From positions 13,268,001-13,332,000 of the forward strand of contig OU612065.1 of NCBI GenBank assembly GCA_914767715.1: a stretch of 64,000 nt of DNA, read 5' to 3'. The notes beneath the pieces are model-generated. The model had not been told where the DNA came from. It searched no databases and was given only the letters and a program-made list of their open reading frames with translations. The DNA comes from Membranipora membranacea. Its lineage: Eukaryota > Bryozoa > Gymnolaemata > Cheilostomatida > Membraniporidae. A program made the translations under genes and the position numbers. This document shows, piece by piece, positions 1 through 15,000 of this stretch (position 1 is its first letter; each line of letters begins with the position of its first letter).

Positions 1-3000
1 ACGAAGAAAGTACATTACTCACCCTTTTATCTATAGAGGAGGCTCTGATTCAGTAAAATTGCCTCCTGTTATTAGTAAGTGAAGACTATATCAAATATTA
101 ATAGAGAGAGAGAGAGTGTTCACTGTCCACTGTGAGCCTGCATACCATACCCGACGCTGTAAAATTTTAATGGAAAATTCAGGTAGAATTAAGATACGCC
201 GTAGCGAAATTGGGTGTATTGCTAACTAGCTAATGACTATAACCAGTAGGTACTTGTCACATATTGGCATAACACCGACCATTATAATTTGGTGTGAGAC
301 ATAAACATTTATTATAGAAGCATGTATACCTGCAGAATTTTACAACTAAAAAACTCAATTTGACACCAGCATATATACACCCTTTTAATCACACCATTGT
401 CGAGTTTACACAGTCTGGCACTATTCTGATATCAACTCGCCTAGCAACTTAATATTATCAGGGGTGATCAGAGGACTGAAATCTGTTTTTTATCAAGTTA
501 TGTAAACAAGAAAAGATGGCCAAACTACATGGGCCAATAGCCATTAGTAACCAGGCTTGTATTCATATAGGGGTTCCAGGGACTTATTTTAGAGCTCAAA
601 GTTTACAATTGTTGAGAAAGTGTTCACACTTTTTTGCATATATGAAAAGTGATTAAATCCAATTAACATCATCATATCCTTGTGAAATTGATAGAATAAT
701 ACTATCTGAGCTAAGTTTGTTGCACCCCAGTGTCATCTTTAACAAGATAGCAGTTATAATATTCATTCCTGAACCTGTCACAGTCATTTCAGCATTTGGT
801 TTGATATGCTAGTCATTTCCATCATTACAGTTTACTAAGATTTCAAACTCTGCAATTGAAACTGAATCAGAATAGAAGCAGAATCATAGAGACACACTCT
901 CAGATTTTGTACCGTTGTATGGGAGTGTAAGCGTCTGCAGCACATCTATCACAGATATGAGAGATAAGAAAAACTCCTTAATCATAAGGGTACGTACCAT
1001 ATTATATATACTGACACCCTATTCCTGCTCTCAACGGGCGTAGGACTCTCCCAATTTAGGACTCCTACTATAATCCAAAGCATTCAAAGTTTGAAGTTCA
1101 AACAAAGACTGACAGAGGTAGTCAGCAATCAACGAATTCATTATGTTCTGTTGCAATAATATTGTAACCAGTAGCCCAACCAGTGACATATAACAGCAGG
1201 CTTCCAGAGTTATTTGCCCCAACTATAAAGACTGGCCTCCTTTTTATCAGTGATGAAAAGGAGGCCAATTTACTACCTACTGCTAGGCCTCCACTCCTGA
1301 CCTAGACTGCCTGAATTGTTGAAACAACAATATCTAGTCTAGTAAACATATCAACCCGAATATTAGACAACAGTGAAATTGAAGAGAAATGATGTGAAAT
1401 TTAGCTGGGTAAGTTAGTAATAGGTCAGGCCAAAGTAGGATGTTCTCAATGACATACTGAACTTCATAGAAAATATATTACAAATATTATAAATTCAAAG
1501 TAAATTAATAAACAACAAACCTTTGACAATTTGTCACATTGCTGACTGGATCCACTTCATATAGGATTTAATTGAAAGAAATCTCAGCCATGGCTGATGT
1601 ATTTGACTAGGTAAGCTAAATATTTTGAGTTAAGTGAACTATACCAATATTTCTACTTGATGGAACTAGGTAGTGCCAAAAACGGACTTAAAATTTGAAA
1701 GAGGGAAGTGCTTCTTGTCAAAAAATCCAAGTACAGCTGCAGCACACAAACAAAAATAGCTATAGTACACCAATCAGTTGTGGAAAAATCTCGGACTAAT
1801 ATCAAGCCTATGCACCAATATGTAATCACAGTGTCATTTACTTACATAATCACCCTTCTTTCAAGACTCCGACATTTCACTTCTGGAATACTGGCTACAA
1901 TAATTGACCAATCATGTTTGAGTTTTGCAATAACAACACATAAGGGAATTTAGGGGAACCCCCTAGTTCCCTGCCCACTGAATAACCACTACAGAAGAGC
2001 TACAAGGTGTTTTTCTACTTTCTACTTACAACCCCATATACATCTAGAAACAGGACCCAAAGAGAGATCTGTATAGTTCAAGATATACTTTACTTATAGG
2101 GTGAGTCAGTGTCAATTACTTCAGTTGTTTACTGACTTTAGGGTCAGCCAATAGAGAGTCAAACTCTTCATACAATACATTACTACATGCTAGTGGTACT
2201 AGTTGTACATAAAAACTTGCCATATTTTGAGTCTTATGACAGTCTAGCTTAATATTCCATCCTTGGCACAGCTGCACAAGCAATCATCATCTCACTGAGT
2301 GCTAGTAGGTAGTCTTCAACTTTTTCTCAATCTGCAGTCACAGTGAATTTAACATATCAAGGCCTCTAGGACCTTCCACCTCAAAATACATGGTGCTGGT
2401 CCACTGATCTTATTGATGCCATTTTGCCCAACTCTCAGTTAAGTTTAGCCGGCCGACATCATAATCTTTTTCTCTTTGATTCAACAGATGAGTCAATCTT
2501 AATGCTCACCTTGAAGTGCTTTTCACCGACCACGCTTTCAACTGTTTAACCAAGATACTTCAATCCTTGAGCTGACATTTGGTCAGTGTAACCTATAAAG
2601 ATGTCATCAACTAGACTCATGACTGAATTTACGAATCTTGGTTTCTTTCAATACTTACAAGTTCACTGCAACATTGTCCTTTGTTACATAAATCTAATCA
2701 TGAAGAAATCAATGTTGAGTTGACAGTAGTGAAGCCGAGTAAGTAAGCAATTTGCAGGGAGAGAGAGAGAGTCCCATTGGAGTGAGTCACGAAGACCAGG
2801 TCGCTAAAATCTAAGGGAAGACTTTTCACGAGCACTATTTACTGGTATTGGATAAGAAACAGTTATTGAGACAGTTCTGGTTTCATGTGAATTAATCACT
2901 GTATTGTATATGATCGCAATCATTTACGTGATCAAAATGTATTACAGTGTCTCACAGCCAGCAGGTTTACTGGTACTTAAAAGAGACTCCGAGGAGAAGG
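1..3000. other. non-coding DNA upstream of the NF-kB gene
   Basis: No open frame here looks like a protein; the longest run about 80 codons and have no recognisable motifs. The stretch is AT-rich with short GA microsatellites near 108 and 2759. It should contain the 5' UTR and promoter of the NF-kB gene that starts at 3001, but I see no convincing TATA box. A kB-like decamer lies at 1953. Whether another gene's non-coding exons lie here cannot be told. Confidence 0.5.
1953..1962. promoter_or_regulatory. kB-like site upstream of NF-kB
   Basis: GGGGAACCCC fits the kB consensus GGGRNNYYCC and lies about 1 kb upstream of the NF-kB start codon. It could allow autoregulation. A single short match in 3 kb is weak evidence alone. 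Confidence 0.3.
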
Positions 3001-6000
3001 ATGGCGATGAATACTGGCACCAAGATTCCAGATGTTTGGCAGGGCGCTTCCTCACAGAGCTACATGGTGAGCTTACTATCTTATACCTGGTCATACACCG
3101 TACTAAACTTTCTATCGAAATATTACCGCTGATGATTGCAGATACTTTTACTTGTTCCTGATCTGATTGCTGAAATGCTTTCTGGCCTACTAGTATGTTA
3201 TAATGAGTATGTCTGTTGTTCTTTTCCCAGTTTGATCCACAAACTTACCAAACAGGACAGGAGGTCTTGGGAACTAACTATGTCAACGGCTATGGTAACC
3301 CCTTGAGTGCTGCCTCTACATATACAGATATGTCTAGTGCTGCTTCTCCGCCAATGACTAATGGCCAACAGAACTCACCTGAATATCACACAGAATATAA
3401 TATGACAAACTCATACCTTCCACCAATAGAACATAATATGACACCAGTAAACAACACCAATGGTTATCCTCAACAGATGCAGCCGCTTACTGATCTGGGT
3501 GGTTCTCTGCAGGATGTAAGTTATGGTTTAACATGTTACCTTCAGATATCATGAGCTTTTCCATAAGTCACTTTTCACACATAGCCAAGACCGATCATTA
3601 TTTGTGTAGAAGCTCATTTTTACGAACAAAATGTTGGTTATTTCAACCTTCATCAATTCTATCCTATGCGAGTAGTTGGTCCAACAGAAGATGATCTGTC
3701 AACTTATATAGTAATATAACCCATTTGTACCATCCACAGGTTCTTGGCGATGCGACCGCAGTGATAAGCACCGGTCTAAGTGGAGTTTCACTGGAAGATG
3801 GTGCAAGCGGTGCAATGAACAACGATCCGTTTCTGGGCCACTTTCTGAATCATCAGATGAATGGTGTGATGAACGGATATGTCAATGGAAGTATGAGCAG
3901 CAGTAGCGGCAGCGGAAGTATGGGTAACAATGGATTGAATGGAGGACACCACAACAGCGAATACCCAAGTAAGTCATTATCTATCCTATGAGAACATGAC
4001 CTCTCAGAGCAAGAGTAAGAGAAGCAATGCCTTAAAAGGGAGATCACTTTCTCCCAAACATAACTCAGCTGAGAAGTTTTTCCAGTTACCACGTTTTCAT
4101 TCAGGTATATGAATATGTAGCTGCTAGTTGTGCAGTTCTGGAGAAATGCCAATTGAGTAGATATTCATCAAATTTTTTCCGAGACCAAAGATAATGAGAC
4201 ACCACAGATAATGTACTACTGTCTCTGATTGTATAATTGCATTGTTATGATTTAGGGGCCTTGAAATTACATTCTTTGCAATTTAGCAAATATCAAAAGA
4301 AATCTGATGTTTTTGTTATTGTTGTGGGATGTGTAACCACAGAATTGTCATAGTGGCAGTTGTTACCACCTCCAGTAAAGTGCTTGTGTAGGTATTTATC
4401 AAAATCAACAAATAACATTACACGGCTGGAGACGCAGAGGAACCAAATATAGAATAGATGGTTTCATTACATAGATTGTGGTTTTAGGAGATTTTTACCC
4501 TGGGTTCCTCGAATTGCAAAAAAATGGGATATTCTTGCAAATGACTAATTTGGGTGATGACTCAAAACCTCAAATTTTATTTAGAGAAGATTGAGGTGTC
4601 TGTCAATATGTGATTTTTTACGCTGTTACAACCCAACAGCTTAAGCACTGTTTCTGGAAGTTTGAGTCAGCTATTGGTGATTCGTCGTCCTCACCGCGGT
4701 GTCTTACTACTATAATTTCGTATCACCTTCATTAACCTCAGTATTGCATTGTTTCCTGTTGATCGAAGTTACCAAGTATCTTTCGTGTTCCACTGGATCT
4801 CGATTTTTTTAAGTAATGAGGAACAATTTGTTCCTAAGTGAAAATATGAGAATTGAGTGAATGCAGTGAGATCAGCCTTAGCAGGACTGAAGCATACAGA
4901 GTGGAGGAGAATTGGCACCATCTATTATTGTAACAGGTGTTCTTCAGTCACAATTGTTTTTTCTCTGTTAAATGAGACACAAACAGACATTGTCAGACAA
5001 GACTGTTCTATACCCATGAGCATGAGAGCTAGAAAATTAGATGAAGTTGTATGCATGTAAAAGGTCGTTTTCTTCGTGGTGGAAAAGGGTCGTATTCAGT
5101 GATGAACCATTTTTCGTATCCTGGCCGATGCATGTGGGCACATGATTCTTCTTGTAGAACAAGTGCAACACATTTGCTATCACATTTTTGATGATGATAG
5201 TTAATAATTATTTTAGGACTGTTATCAGATTCGTGAAATAGCTGAGACTTTCTTGTGGCGTAATCTGACTGCTCTTGCATCTTGTTATTGTTTATTATTG
5301 TCATCATTGTTAGTATAGTTCAAAGTGATAAGAGAAATAAGTAAATATGACACAACTAGAGTACCTATATGTGGAATATGTGTAGTAATCTCCTGCTCTA
5401 TGTTACATTGCTTATCACTTACAGCATATAGAAATATTTGGTTGCGTAGATGTTCCGTTTTAAGTTAAATTGACATCACGTTAAGACCTTAAAAATTCCC
5501 CAAACATAACGGAAGTTTCAGAAGGAAGTATTGAGCGTTCGTTTGTTTGCAAAGCAATCCTGACTAAATAGCAAATCATTTTATCTGATGTGACTTTTGC
5601 AATGTCTGAAGAGGCAAGACGTTCATCCTCACGGCCCACACATAATCTGATATCCCAGTATCTGACCCTCAGCCTGGAATCTTCCTGAGCCAATTCCTCT
5701 GTCTCTCTCACTCATACATAACATTGTGTGCTGTTTTTGTTGTTGTTGGCAAAAGATCAGCTCCTCACAGTAGCTTCTCTGCTGAGTTTATTCCCACAGC
5801 TTCACATTGTTGGCATCAAATCATTGCTCTTCCATAATAAATTTCACAGCCTTGTTTTACTTCTATTCATACATCATAGTGTTACTCACTTTGCTTAAGT
5901 GCTTATTTTTATGATTCTATCGGATGGGTAGAACTGGCAGTTTGCTGTTTTAATCCTGATGGTTGTCAGATCCTAAACCCCCATCATTGTATCAAGTAAC

Positions 6001-9000
6001 TCAGCTCCTCAACTTGACTCTAGGTGTATTTGTTCCTCCAATTAATCCTGGATCCATTCCCTATGATTTGTACATTAGTAATGCCAAGAGCAGCTAGTGA
6101 TGTTGATATTTCTTCCTCCCTACCCTATATATTAAAGGGGCTAAAACCTCAAACACGAAACCACCACCGACCCCAAATTACCCATTATTATAAGTATTGA
6201 ATTTAAGCTTCTCTTGTCTTCCACTTATTGTAAGATGCTCGAATTGTCCTAATATATTTAGGCTTTTATTGATTGTTGAGGATGTCGCATATTTGGCAGC
6301 CATTACTAGTTGTATTCTCTTTCATGATCATAAAAGTTCCTTGAAATGACACGGGGATTCCCCATTTTTGCATTGAATCCAGCATGGGTTTGAGTAGCCT
6401 CAGGTTCCTCTATTCGCTGAGGCTGGGTCAATAAAATGAGTCAGTTCTAGCCTTGGTCTCCTACTGTCAAGGGAAAAGTCGGTCTTTTTGACTATTACAA
6501 ACCAGTCTACCTCATGAAACCCGAGTGAAAGGTTGTTGCATTTCTTGTGTTTGACACAGTGTACCTGATTCAGTATTTATTCAACCACATGTATATCACA
6601 AACATGGAAGAAATTTTAGAGGATATTGGTCGGCAGTTTGAGATTGCTGAATACATTCGACAGAGAAAGTCTATTTCAGAAGATGGAGCCGGTCCATCAG
6701 CTTCTGCTGCTTGTTCAAACCGAGAAACAGAAGGTGAATTTTTCATTTTTCTCATTGAATCTAGATTGGCTAGGTGGTTTCTTCCTTCCCCTAACACATT
6801 AGAAAGTTTTTTATGGTCTTCTGCCACATCAGCCATGACTTATTTTGGGAAGATACCTCATTAGGTAGCTGTGATGTTGAAATCTCTGTAAAACTCCAGT
6901 ATTTTTTGCAAGCACTGCCATACCAAACTCAACACCATGTTATTCGCTGGATTTGCCTTCTTACAAACAGTACTAGTAAAAATGAGGGCCATCGGTTTTT
7001 TTGTATTATTCAAATATGCCTGTGGCTATTGCTTGGTAGGTGTATTTACTTGATGATCGTTTCATCACTCACTTCATGACATATTAAACTATCTGTGCTG
7101 TAATCTGATATGAATTTCTTGTAATATTGAATCTGTTTATCAGTCCTGTTGGGCCATTAGCTATTTTTTGCCTCATGAGCGTGGACAGTGTTGCGCAATA
7201 TAACACAATTTTTATAACCATTGTACACTATACACTCCGGATCCTTTCTTTTCAATCTCATCTCATGTTACTTTTCTTTAGTTGTTTGGTAGGGTTGGCT
7301 GATAACCCTGACCATACCTCTGTATCCTTGATATGGGGAAGTTCCTTCATCAAGCCATTACAGTCCCCCTCTCTACTGAACTAGTTGGGAATTCCCCAAT
7401 TAATTTCCTGTTTCACTCTAGTTAGTAGTAACATGTGTAGTTATTATACAACACATAGTACAATGCACTGTGGCTCCTAACAATTCTTATCTTCCTCATA
7501 CACGACCAATCATTTGAAAGTTGTCATCAGTGAAGATCACATAGCCGATATGGACAAGAGTAGTAGGGGTTGTTATACTAGAAGCTTGGGTGAGTTGAAA
7601 TCATTTGGTATTGAAATGTGTGTAATACACATTATTCCCTTCTGTCTTCTTTTATTCGATTTTGGTGAAGTAAAATGTTTAATTCAAAGAATTCTGCAGA
7701 ACACATGGTAATAAATTATGTTATCTAGGGAATTTTTTGAGGCGACTTACACTCGTGTTGGTATATGTCTTGGGGTGCTTTGTGGTTGGGTTTGTATGGC
7801 ATGACAGTGTGTATGGTATGCTATGGGGTTTTGATGTGATTTGATTTGACTCACCATTTCCCATGCTGTCATGCTGAATGGGGAAAGCTGATGCGGTTTC
7901 TGATCTGTAGATACAAAGGCCAAATTTTATTCGATAGTTTTTACAAAGTGAGAGATGTATATTGGTCATCCATTGGTCGGTTAAGCTTAGGTACAGTAGT
8001 GTCGAACCCTCTGCTGGCACATGCTCTGTGATTGAGATCTTGATCACTCAGTCATGAAGGTTTCTCTTCTGTCATAGGGCCTGCCACCTTCCTGACGTCA
8101 TAAGTTCTTGTGCTCCAATGTCACTTTGTATCAGCAGGTTTGTCATACAAAATTGCTGCAGCCTGCTATTGCCTCAACTTTTTTGCTTGAGAACGTATGT
8201 GTTACTAGTCTCTCGTTGGGCTGACCATGTTACATGTTTTGTTGCTGATCATTCTGATAGATTAAGTAGTAAGGTGACTGTCAGTTGTGTACAGTGTACC
8301 AAGTTGAGGCTGGAAGGTACTGTTAATGCCTTCAGCTGATAAGTTACATTACCTAGAATTCTGATAATATTAGTCTGTATCGGAAGTAAAACTGCACTGC
8401 ACAACGTTTTTATACTCAGTACTTGTACTCAGTACTTGTACTCAGTATTTGCGCACATATTCAGATGAAGCTCTCCGCTCTTGTCATGTTGGATGACATA
8501 GCAAAAATGTACCCTAGAGGAGTAAATATTGGCTAGAGTTAAGTTTAGCTAGTTTGGGGATATCACCAATTTTCACTGGTGGGAGCTTATATAAAGTAGT
8601 GAGATGGAGAAAATGTTGGCTAGTCGTTAGTTTCGCCTTTAGGTTGTTATAAATGATTTCTAACAATAATTAAGGTTTTGTTGAAGAGTCGGAAGTGAGC
8701 AATATACCCTCCTTGTTTCAATCACATAATACTGCTGAAGATTCCTCTGCGTGGAGTTACCTTTCCCTAGTTTGGAGTTGGTGGCAAAGATTTTTCTGCT
8801 TCATTTAAATATTCCTCCATTATTATATCAATAATTAATATAGAAATGATATTATTGTAGTGGCTGTCTCTCATGGCGTATCCAGTGAAACTACCCATAA
8901 GATAAATATGATAGAGGAGCCTATGGAGTTTGGATACAGATTCAGATATGAAGTGGAGGGTAAAGCCCATGGAGGTCTCCAAGGAAGAAGCTCTAACAAA

Positions 9001-12000
9001 ACAGGATCTAAGCGTGGTACAAAGATATATCCTGAAATTCAGGTATGCCATCTGGGCAGGGAGAATTCTCCCTGATCTGAGAGATCACTCATTATTGTAA
9101 CATAATAATATTCATTATTGTTTCTAAAGAATGGTATACTGATGCCTGGATTTTGAGGCCTATGTTAACAATTTACTTTACTTTACTTGTACAGATTGTG
9201 AATGTGCCTGACAGTGTTGATCTGGTGAGACTAGAGGCGAGACTTGTGTCAGCCACTGAGGACTACTACCCACACCCAAACAAGTGCTCCGGACGAAACT
9301 GTAACAAGAAAGGCGTGTTCAGATATGAGATCAAGAGACAGGAACACCCAGACTTCAGATATGTGTATGATTTAGACTAAACCTGTTATTGCATTGTTTG
9401 GCAGTATATTTTACATGACTGGTGATCATTATATCATAGTGAGACCAGAGATATTTAAAATTCTACTCTGTTTTAGATAATCAAGCTTGAATAAGTGCCA
9501 CCCTTTCTTGTCAAAGGGTAATCAACTTTGATATGACAGCCCAGCCAGGTTAATATTCAGCAGCATTCTGGAACACGGTCCAAGTCCTCAGGATGGTAAT
9601 TGTTTTATTGTGTCTCTCTTCCTTTTTCACAGAGAAGTTCATTGTTATTTTTTTGGTTTTTTAGATTAAACAATCTAACAATCCTACAGATTAGAAAGCA
9701 GGATCAGAAGCAATCGTTTGTTGATCAGCTCACAGATATCAATGGTAAGCTTATCTGACCTATTCTGTATCTTCCCATGGATTTTTGTAAAGACTCGGTG
9801 TTGTTGCTTTTTTTCTGCTTCGGATTGTTCAATGATGGGTGCCCCGATTTCAATCAGCGCAAACTTCTCTAAATTACTTTGTATAGCCATTCTAAATAGC
9901 AACTACTCAGAGCATATCAATACAAAATGTTTATGCATACAATATCTCATAATCTACAACTACACGATAAGATACATTAATTGTGTCCCACAATAGCTGT
10001 GGAGCCGGTAGAATATGTGAGAGAATGTACTTATTCACCAAAGCCTTTGATTTCTCATTATCTGGTATCAATTTTCCCTCTACAGATGATGAGTTTCTGA
10101 TGAGCGGAAAACGCCAAACTGAACAGCAGACTATTAAAAAAGCTGAAGAACTCGCTAAAGTTAAGCACAATGGCGTGGTCAGAATTCGATTCCAAGCATC
10201 ATTCTTGGATCCGCAAGAGAATAAGTGGAAAGTTGCTGTAAATCACAGTCAACCTGTGCATGATCAAAGTAAGTCCCATTATTATCAAACATTCATCTAC
10301 CAATGTGATGTTAGAGCAAACAATTAAGAGAAACTACATAACATATGAGAGTGTTTGGGTTTCGAAAATGAATGTTGAGCGATTCGTCCAGAGAGGGTGG
10401 GACCCCCTATGTCCTACCCTCCCTGATTCATCTTACCAGAAGTATAGAGCAACCAAGAGTTGCTCCCTCTTATGCGTGTGCAGACAACTTCTATTAGCAT
10501 GATTAGTTTGAAAATCATGTTTTCAATCCATGATATTAATTAGCTATACTGTGATATTTACAGAACAAAGCAATGCTGCCGAGCTGAGGATTTGTCGAGT
10601 TTCGACCATTAACTCACCCTGTAACGGCGGAGTTGAAGTCTATCTACTCTGCGAGAAAGTCAGCAAAGGTTTGTGCTAGGTCCAAAAAAAAGTTGGTTAA
10701 AATCAAAGGGTCATTTATCTCTTGCCACAACTCTAAGAATGCGTTGTGAGAAAGTAGTTGCCTTTAACTCATTGCCTCCTAATGACGTATTTATACGCAT
10801 TCATGCAGTGTGTGGTCTAATACTAATGATGGATATATACGCTCAGTCACTATGACAACCAAATGTCCAATGATAGTGCAGTTTTTTCTTCAAAATCTTT
10901 ATTGGATACGTACACGTTACCCCCAACAATGGCACTAAGGCCTGGCCCTCTGACTAACTGATCCACCTCCCACTCCACCTCTTACTATCATATTCATATC
11001 ATATCTTGATTAGCTTTTTAGTGATCAACGTAGAGGCTCTTGTTTACGTTCCTGTGCCTGTACTACCAGAGGTCATTATTTTGGGTTATGTTTTAAACAG
11101 AGAATGGTGGAGAATTCAAAGGTCACAAAGTGATCATGCTTAAGCTAATAAAGACTTCGACATTTTGCGAAGTGCTATTGTGAAGCGCAGAGCAACGCTA
11201 TTGTCTTTAAATTGACCAAGAACAATCATTGAAAGCTTTTATCAGGGCTTTTATTAAACATTCAACTTGTCATAACAAGTCAGAGAATTGTCTTCCCTTG
11301 TCATGTTAAAATCGGATCACAAAGTTCTATGAGTTATCAATCAGTTGTTGCGCCGATATTATATCTCGAGTAGACCTATGACCTGTCACACATAATCAAA
11401 GAGATCAACTGTCTCCCAAGATCTATCTTTTTTGCTCTCATTATTGAGAAAATCTTCTTGGCTGCCTCTTCATGGTATAAGCAAGGAGTAAGAGCAAGGA
11501 GTACTCCTTGGTATTAGAAACAACATGAGTTTTCACTGCTACTAGTGTGCTGATCAAAACGGCAATGTGGAGCTTGCTGTCAACTGACATTAATCTAAGA
11601 GAACAGTTCTTATTTTTTATATTTTCTATGGTTGGTTTTACCTGTTTCTTGAAGAAAGTCCCCTCTTTGATGATAAAAAGTTGCTGTAGTTGATGTTTTA
11701 TGGACTAAATGACGTAGTAGTAGAGATATTCTAACTCTCCGATAGCGTAACCCAAAAACCATTAACTTTTGATCAAAGTTCCTAAGAAGCATTTTGAATG
11801 AAACAAGTAGTAATACATTAGTCATTTCGATCGTTGCAAACAGATTCCATCCGCCTTTTTGTATATTCAAGTTCACCTACGGGGATTTTTACGTGAACAG
11901 ATAAAAAATCCAGTATTATAAAAAATGTGTGAGCTATCATTTGGCACTCAGGTGATGAGATCATACTTGCATTACCACCACTTACACTAACCAGTAACTA

Positions 12001-15000
12001 ATCCCTGGATTTTCACTCTCAAAAAGTTACGCCTAGGCCTAAATATTGGTCTGATTGGGTGACCTGCATCTTACCCTATGCCAACATTAACAGATTCAAT
12101 CAGGCCAGCTGTACGTTCTTATATTTTAAGATAACGGTATGCAGCACACGCTTTTGCTGAGCAAATCCAAATCATCAATCCACACCAGTAATAATCTTTC
12201 ACTGCAGATTTTTTCACCATCATTTCAAGCCTCTTTTTTAATTTACCAAATTCATTACTTGTAATATATCCTTACAGATGACATCAAGGTCAAGTTCAGA
12301 GATAGTAAAGGTTGGGAGGAAGACGGAACCTTCCAAGGAACTGACGTTCATTACCAGGTAAGTTAGTCTTCACTAATTAGTTAATATTAATTAAGGAATG
12401 GTATACCATATATACTAAAAATAATCAGCCAACAAGACACTTGCATACTTTTCATAATGCTGATGACATGCAAAACAAAAAGCTAAATAAAAGTATTCAA
12501 TTGTCCAAATAAACAAGACTTTTTGCTAGCTAGCGTCACTTTGTATAGGGAGTTGTCATTCTGTTCTAATGACTGATCAGGTCAACCTCCTTAGGACTCT
12601 GTATGTGCTCATCGGTGGATACATTCAAGATACAAAATTGTCCAATTTTTTGTCTTTGCAGAAAAATGATGTACCACTTCTCTTTATAATAATGCGCACT
12701 CGTAGCTTATACTAACCACAAGACTGGTGCAATATCAACTTATTTAGGTAGTGTTCAGACTCAGATATTACTATAAAAAAACACAGCTGATTAAATGTTA
12801 ATGGTTCTTTTAATTGATTTTCTTATCGTTTCAGTTTGGTATTGTGTTTCGAGTGCCTGCATACAAAGACTTGGACATACAGAAAGAAGTGAAGGTGGAT
12901 ATGCAACTGTATCGCCCATCTACAAGCACATACAGCAAACCTATTGCCTTCACATACTACCCAGTGGCCTCCGGTATGCTTGGAATATGATTATTTTAAC
13001 AATAAACCCCCTCATTTTGTCACTCAAAATTTTTCCATAATAGTCCATTGTCACTCTTTGACTGTATTTGTTCCTCTACTTTAAAAACTTCTTTGGATAT
13101 TCCCCTTTAGTATTGATTTTCAGGATGAAACTGTAGTAGTTTTATGTGACAGTTCCTGCAGCTACGTTGCAGATATCAGATTATATTTGGCTCTTAGTTC
13201 AATTAGGATCAGGTCATTTCCTTGTCGATGATAAGAAGCAGACTCAGAACATACGTACTAAAGACATTGGAACATCAAACCTGGTCATTGCTATGTACTT
13301 ATAAATAACCTGAACCCATATTACTAGGTCTAGTTTTCTTCACATCTAGTTGTACTACTATACATGCATGCATGTCATTGCCACCCACATGAACACGCAG
13401 CCTGCACTGTTGTACAGCAAAGTTCTTTTTATGTTTACAGAGCAGGATAATGTGACTCGTAAGAGAAGGCGTATAGATCCACCACATGGTATGGGTGGCT
13501 TCCCTCCATACGGACCGAGTGGACCTTATGGTGGTGGAGGAGGAGGATCTTATGGCTCTCCTGGTAAGTACTGGTCTGAGCCCCCAGACTCTTGTCTTAT
13601 CCCCCGCCCGACAGCCCCTGTACAGCCTATGTACAGGGTATATACAGGTCACTCCTTATAACCCTTACCAAGAAGAGATGAAGAAGCAGCCTATCGTCAT
13701 ATGAACTATGAGTACATGAGGATGGTCATGAACAAAAAAAAAGGAAGTGATTTGCTATGGGATGTTTCACATCATAAAAATGATTCTGTTTTTTTGTTTA
13801 CAAAAAGGGGAGTTGTTCTGTTTACTTCACTATAGCACTACTCAGAAACAATATCTGTTTGCTTCCTTATTCACTTGAGTTTTGAAATCCCCCCCCCCCC
13901 GACTCATTTTATGCATGATTCAACAGAAAAAACAGCAACAATATGTCAGGATATCATTCCCAGAAAAAAGAGAAGTTCCCCTCAGCTGCACGCAAAGATA
14001 AGGATACTGCTGATCCTTTCTTTTCTTAGTAAAACTTAAACTGCGTTACTTCCCTTGACAACAAAGATAAACCAGTCACCAGGATAGACCAGGGTATTCG
14101 ATTGGTATTGATTAACTTAATGGTGGAAAGGTGTAAAAGAGTGGCTAGATTTTGAACCCTGAATGTATATACTACATAGTAGGCTTTTATATTGACCTCA
14201 GTGTAACTTTGATAACCCCATAGGAATAATACACTCTGTGAAATTAAGATTCTGTTGCTAAATTTAAATTCCATTTCTATCCAATTGATCTCAATATAAA
14301 AATGTGATAAGATTTTCAAAGGCTGGCCTTTTCGTACTGAGTACAGCAATTTTGCATGCAAATTTAATTCATGTACAATTTCGTTAAAAAAAAGAAAAAA
14401 AAGGCTTGAGTGATTAGGTCAGGTCCTGCAGTATGTATGATCATGAGCATTCGGTTTTTCTGATAGCTTTACTTTAATTCTGGGAGTTAAGGGAAGTTGA
14501 ATCTTCTGAGATGAAAGCAGTTCTGAAGACTTCTTGAGAACCTCTACATTTTTCTGTGTTGATGAAATCTTCCCTCTACCTAGCATTTAAGTGAACCTGA
14601 CTTCACTGAAATTTGATCATCACATGGAGCTATTACTCGTCACTCGTTCCCTTATAATGGTATTTTTTACACAGGATCAGATGGAGGTGGTGGATACAAC
14701 TTACCACCAAGTCAAGGGTATGCTGATCCTACCTACGGCTACTCTAGACCGCTCGGTATGTACATCTCATTATCTATCAAGTCCTGTTATAACTAACTTT
14801 GTATGTTACGGATCTGTTGAAATAGGTCGATGATTTGGCTATAAGCCGTTTGGTTTGGTTCAAGCTTTTGCATTGAAAAACAATAAGTTGCTACAAAAGG
14901 AAATTCACTGAATATTAATTTTATGATGTAAAGTCATGGTGAAATCTCACCCGAACCGGTGTCAAATCAACTTATAACGAGTTCTGTTGGCTGAGCTGCA

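Noticed and set aside
2947-3000. Earlier start for NF-kB by extending the frame upstream
   Set aside because: The extension has no ATG; the first ATG in the frame is at 3001.
13299-13652. 117-codon open frame on the minus strand opposite the NLS/Gly-rich exon
   Set aside because: It is the antisense shadow of NF-kB exon 12, is Ser/Thr/Arg-rich by base composition only, and has no motif.
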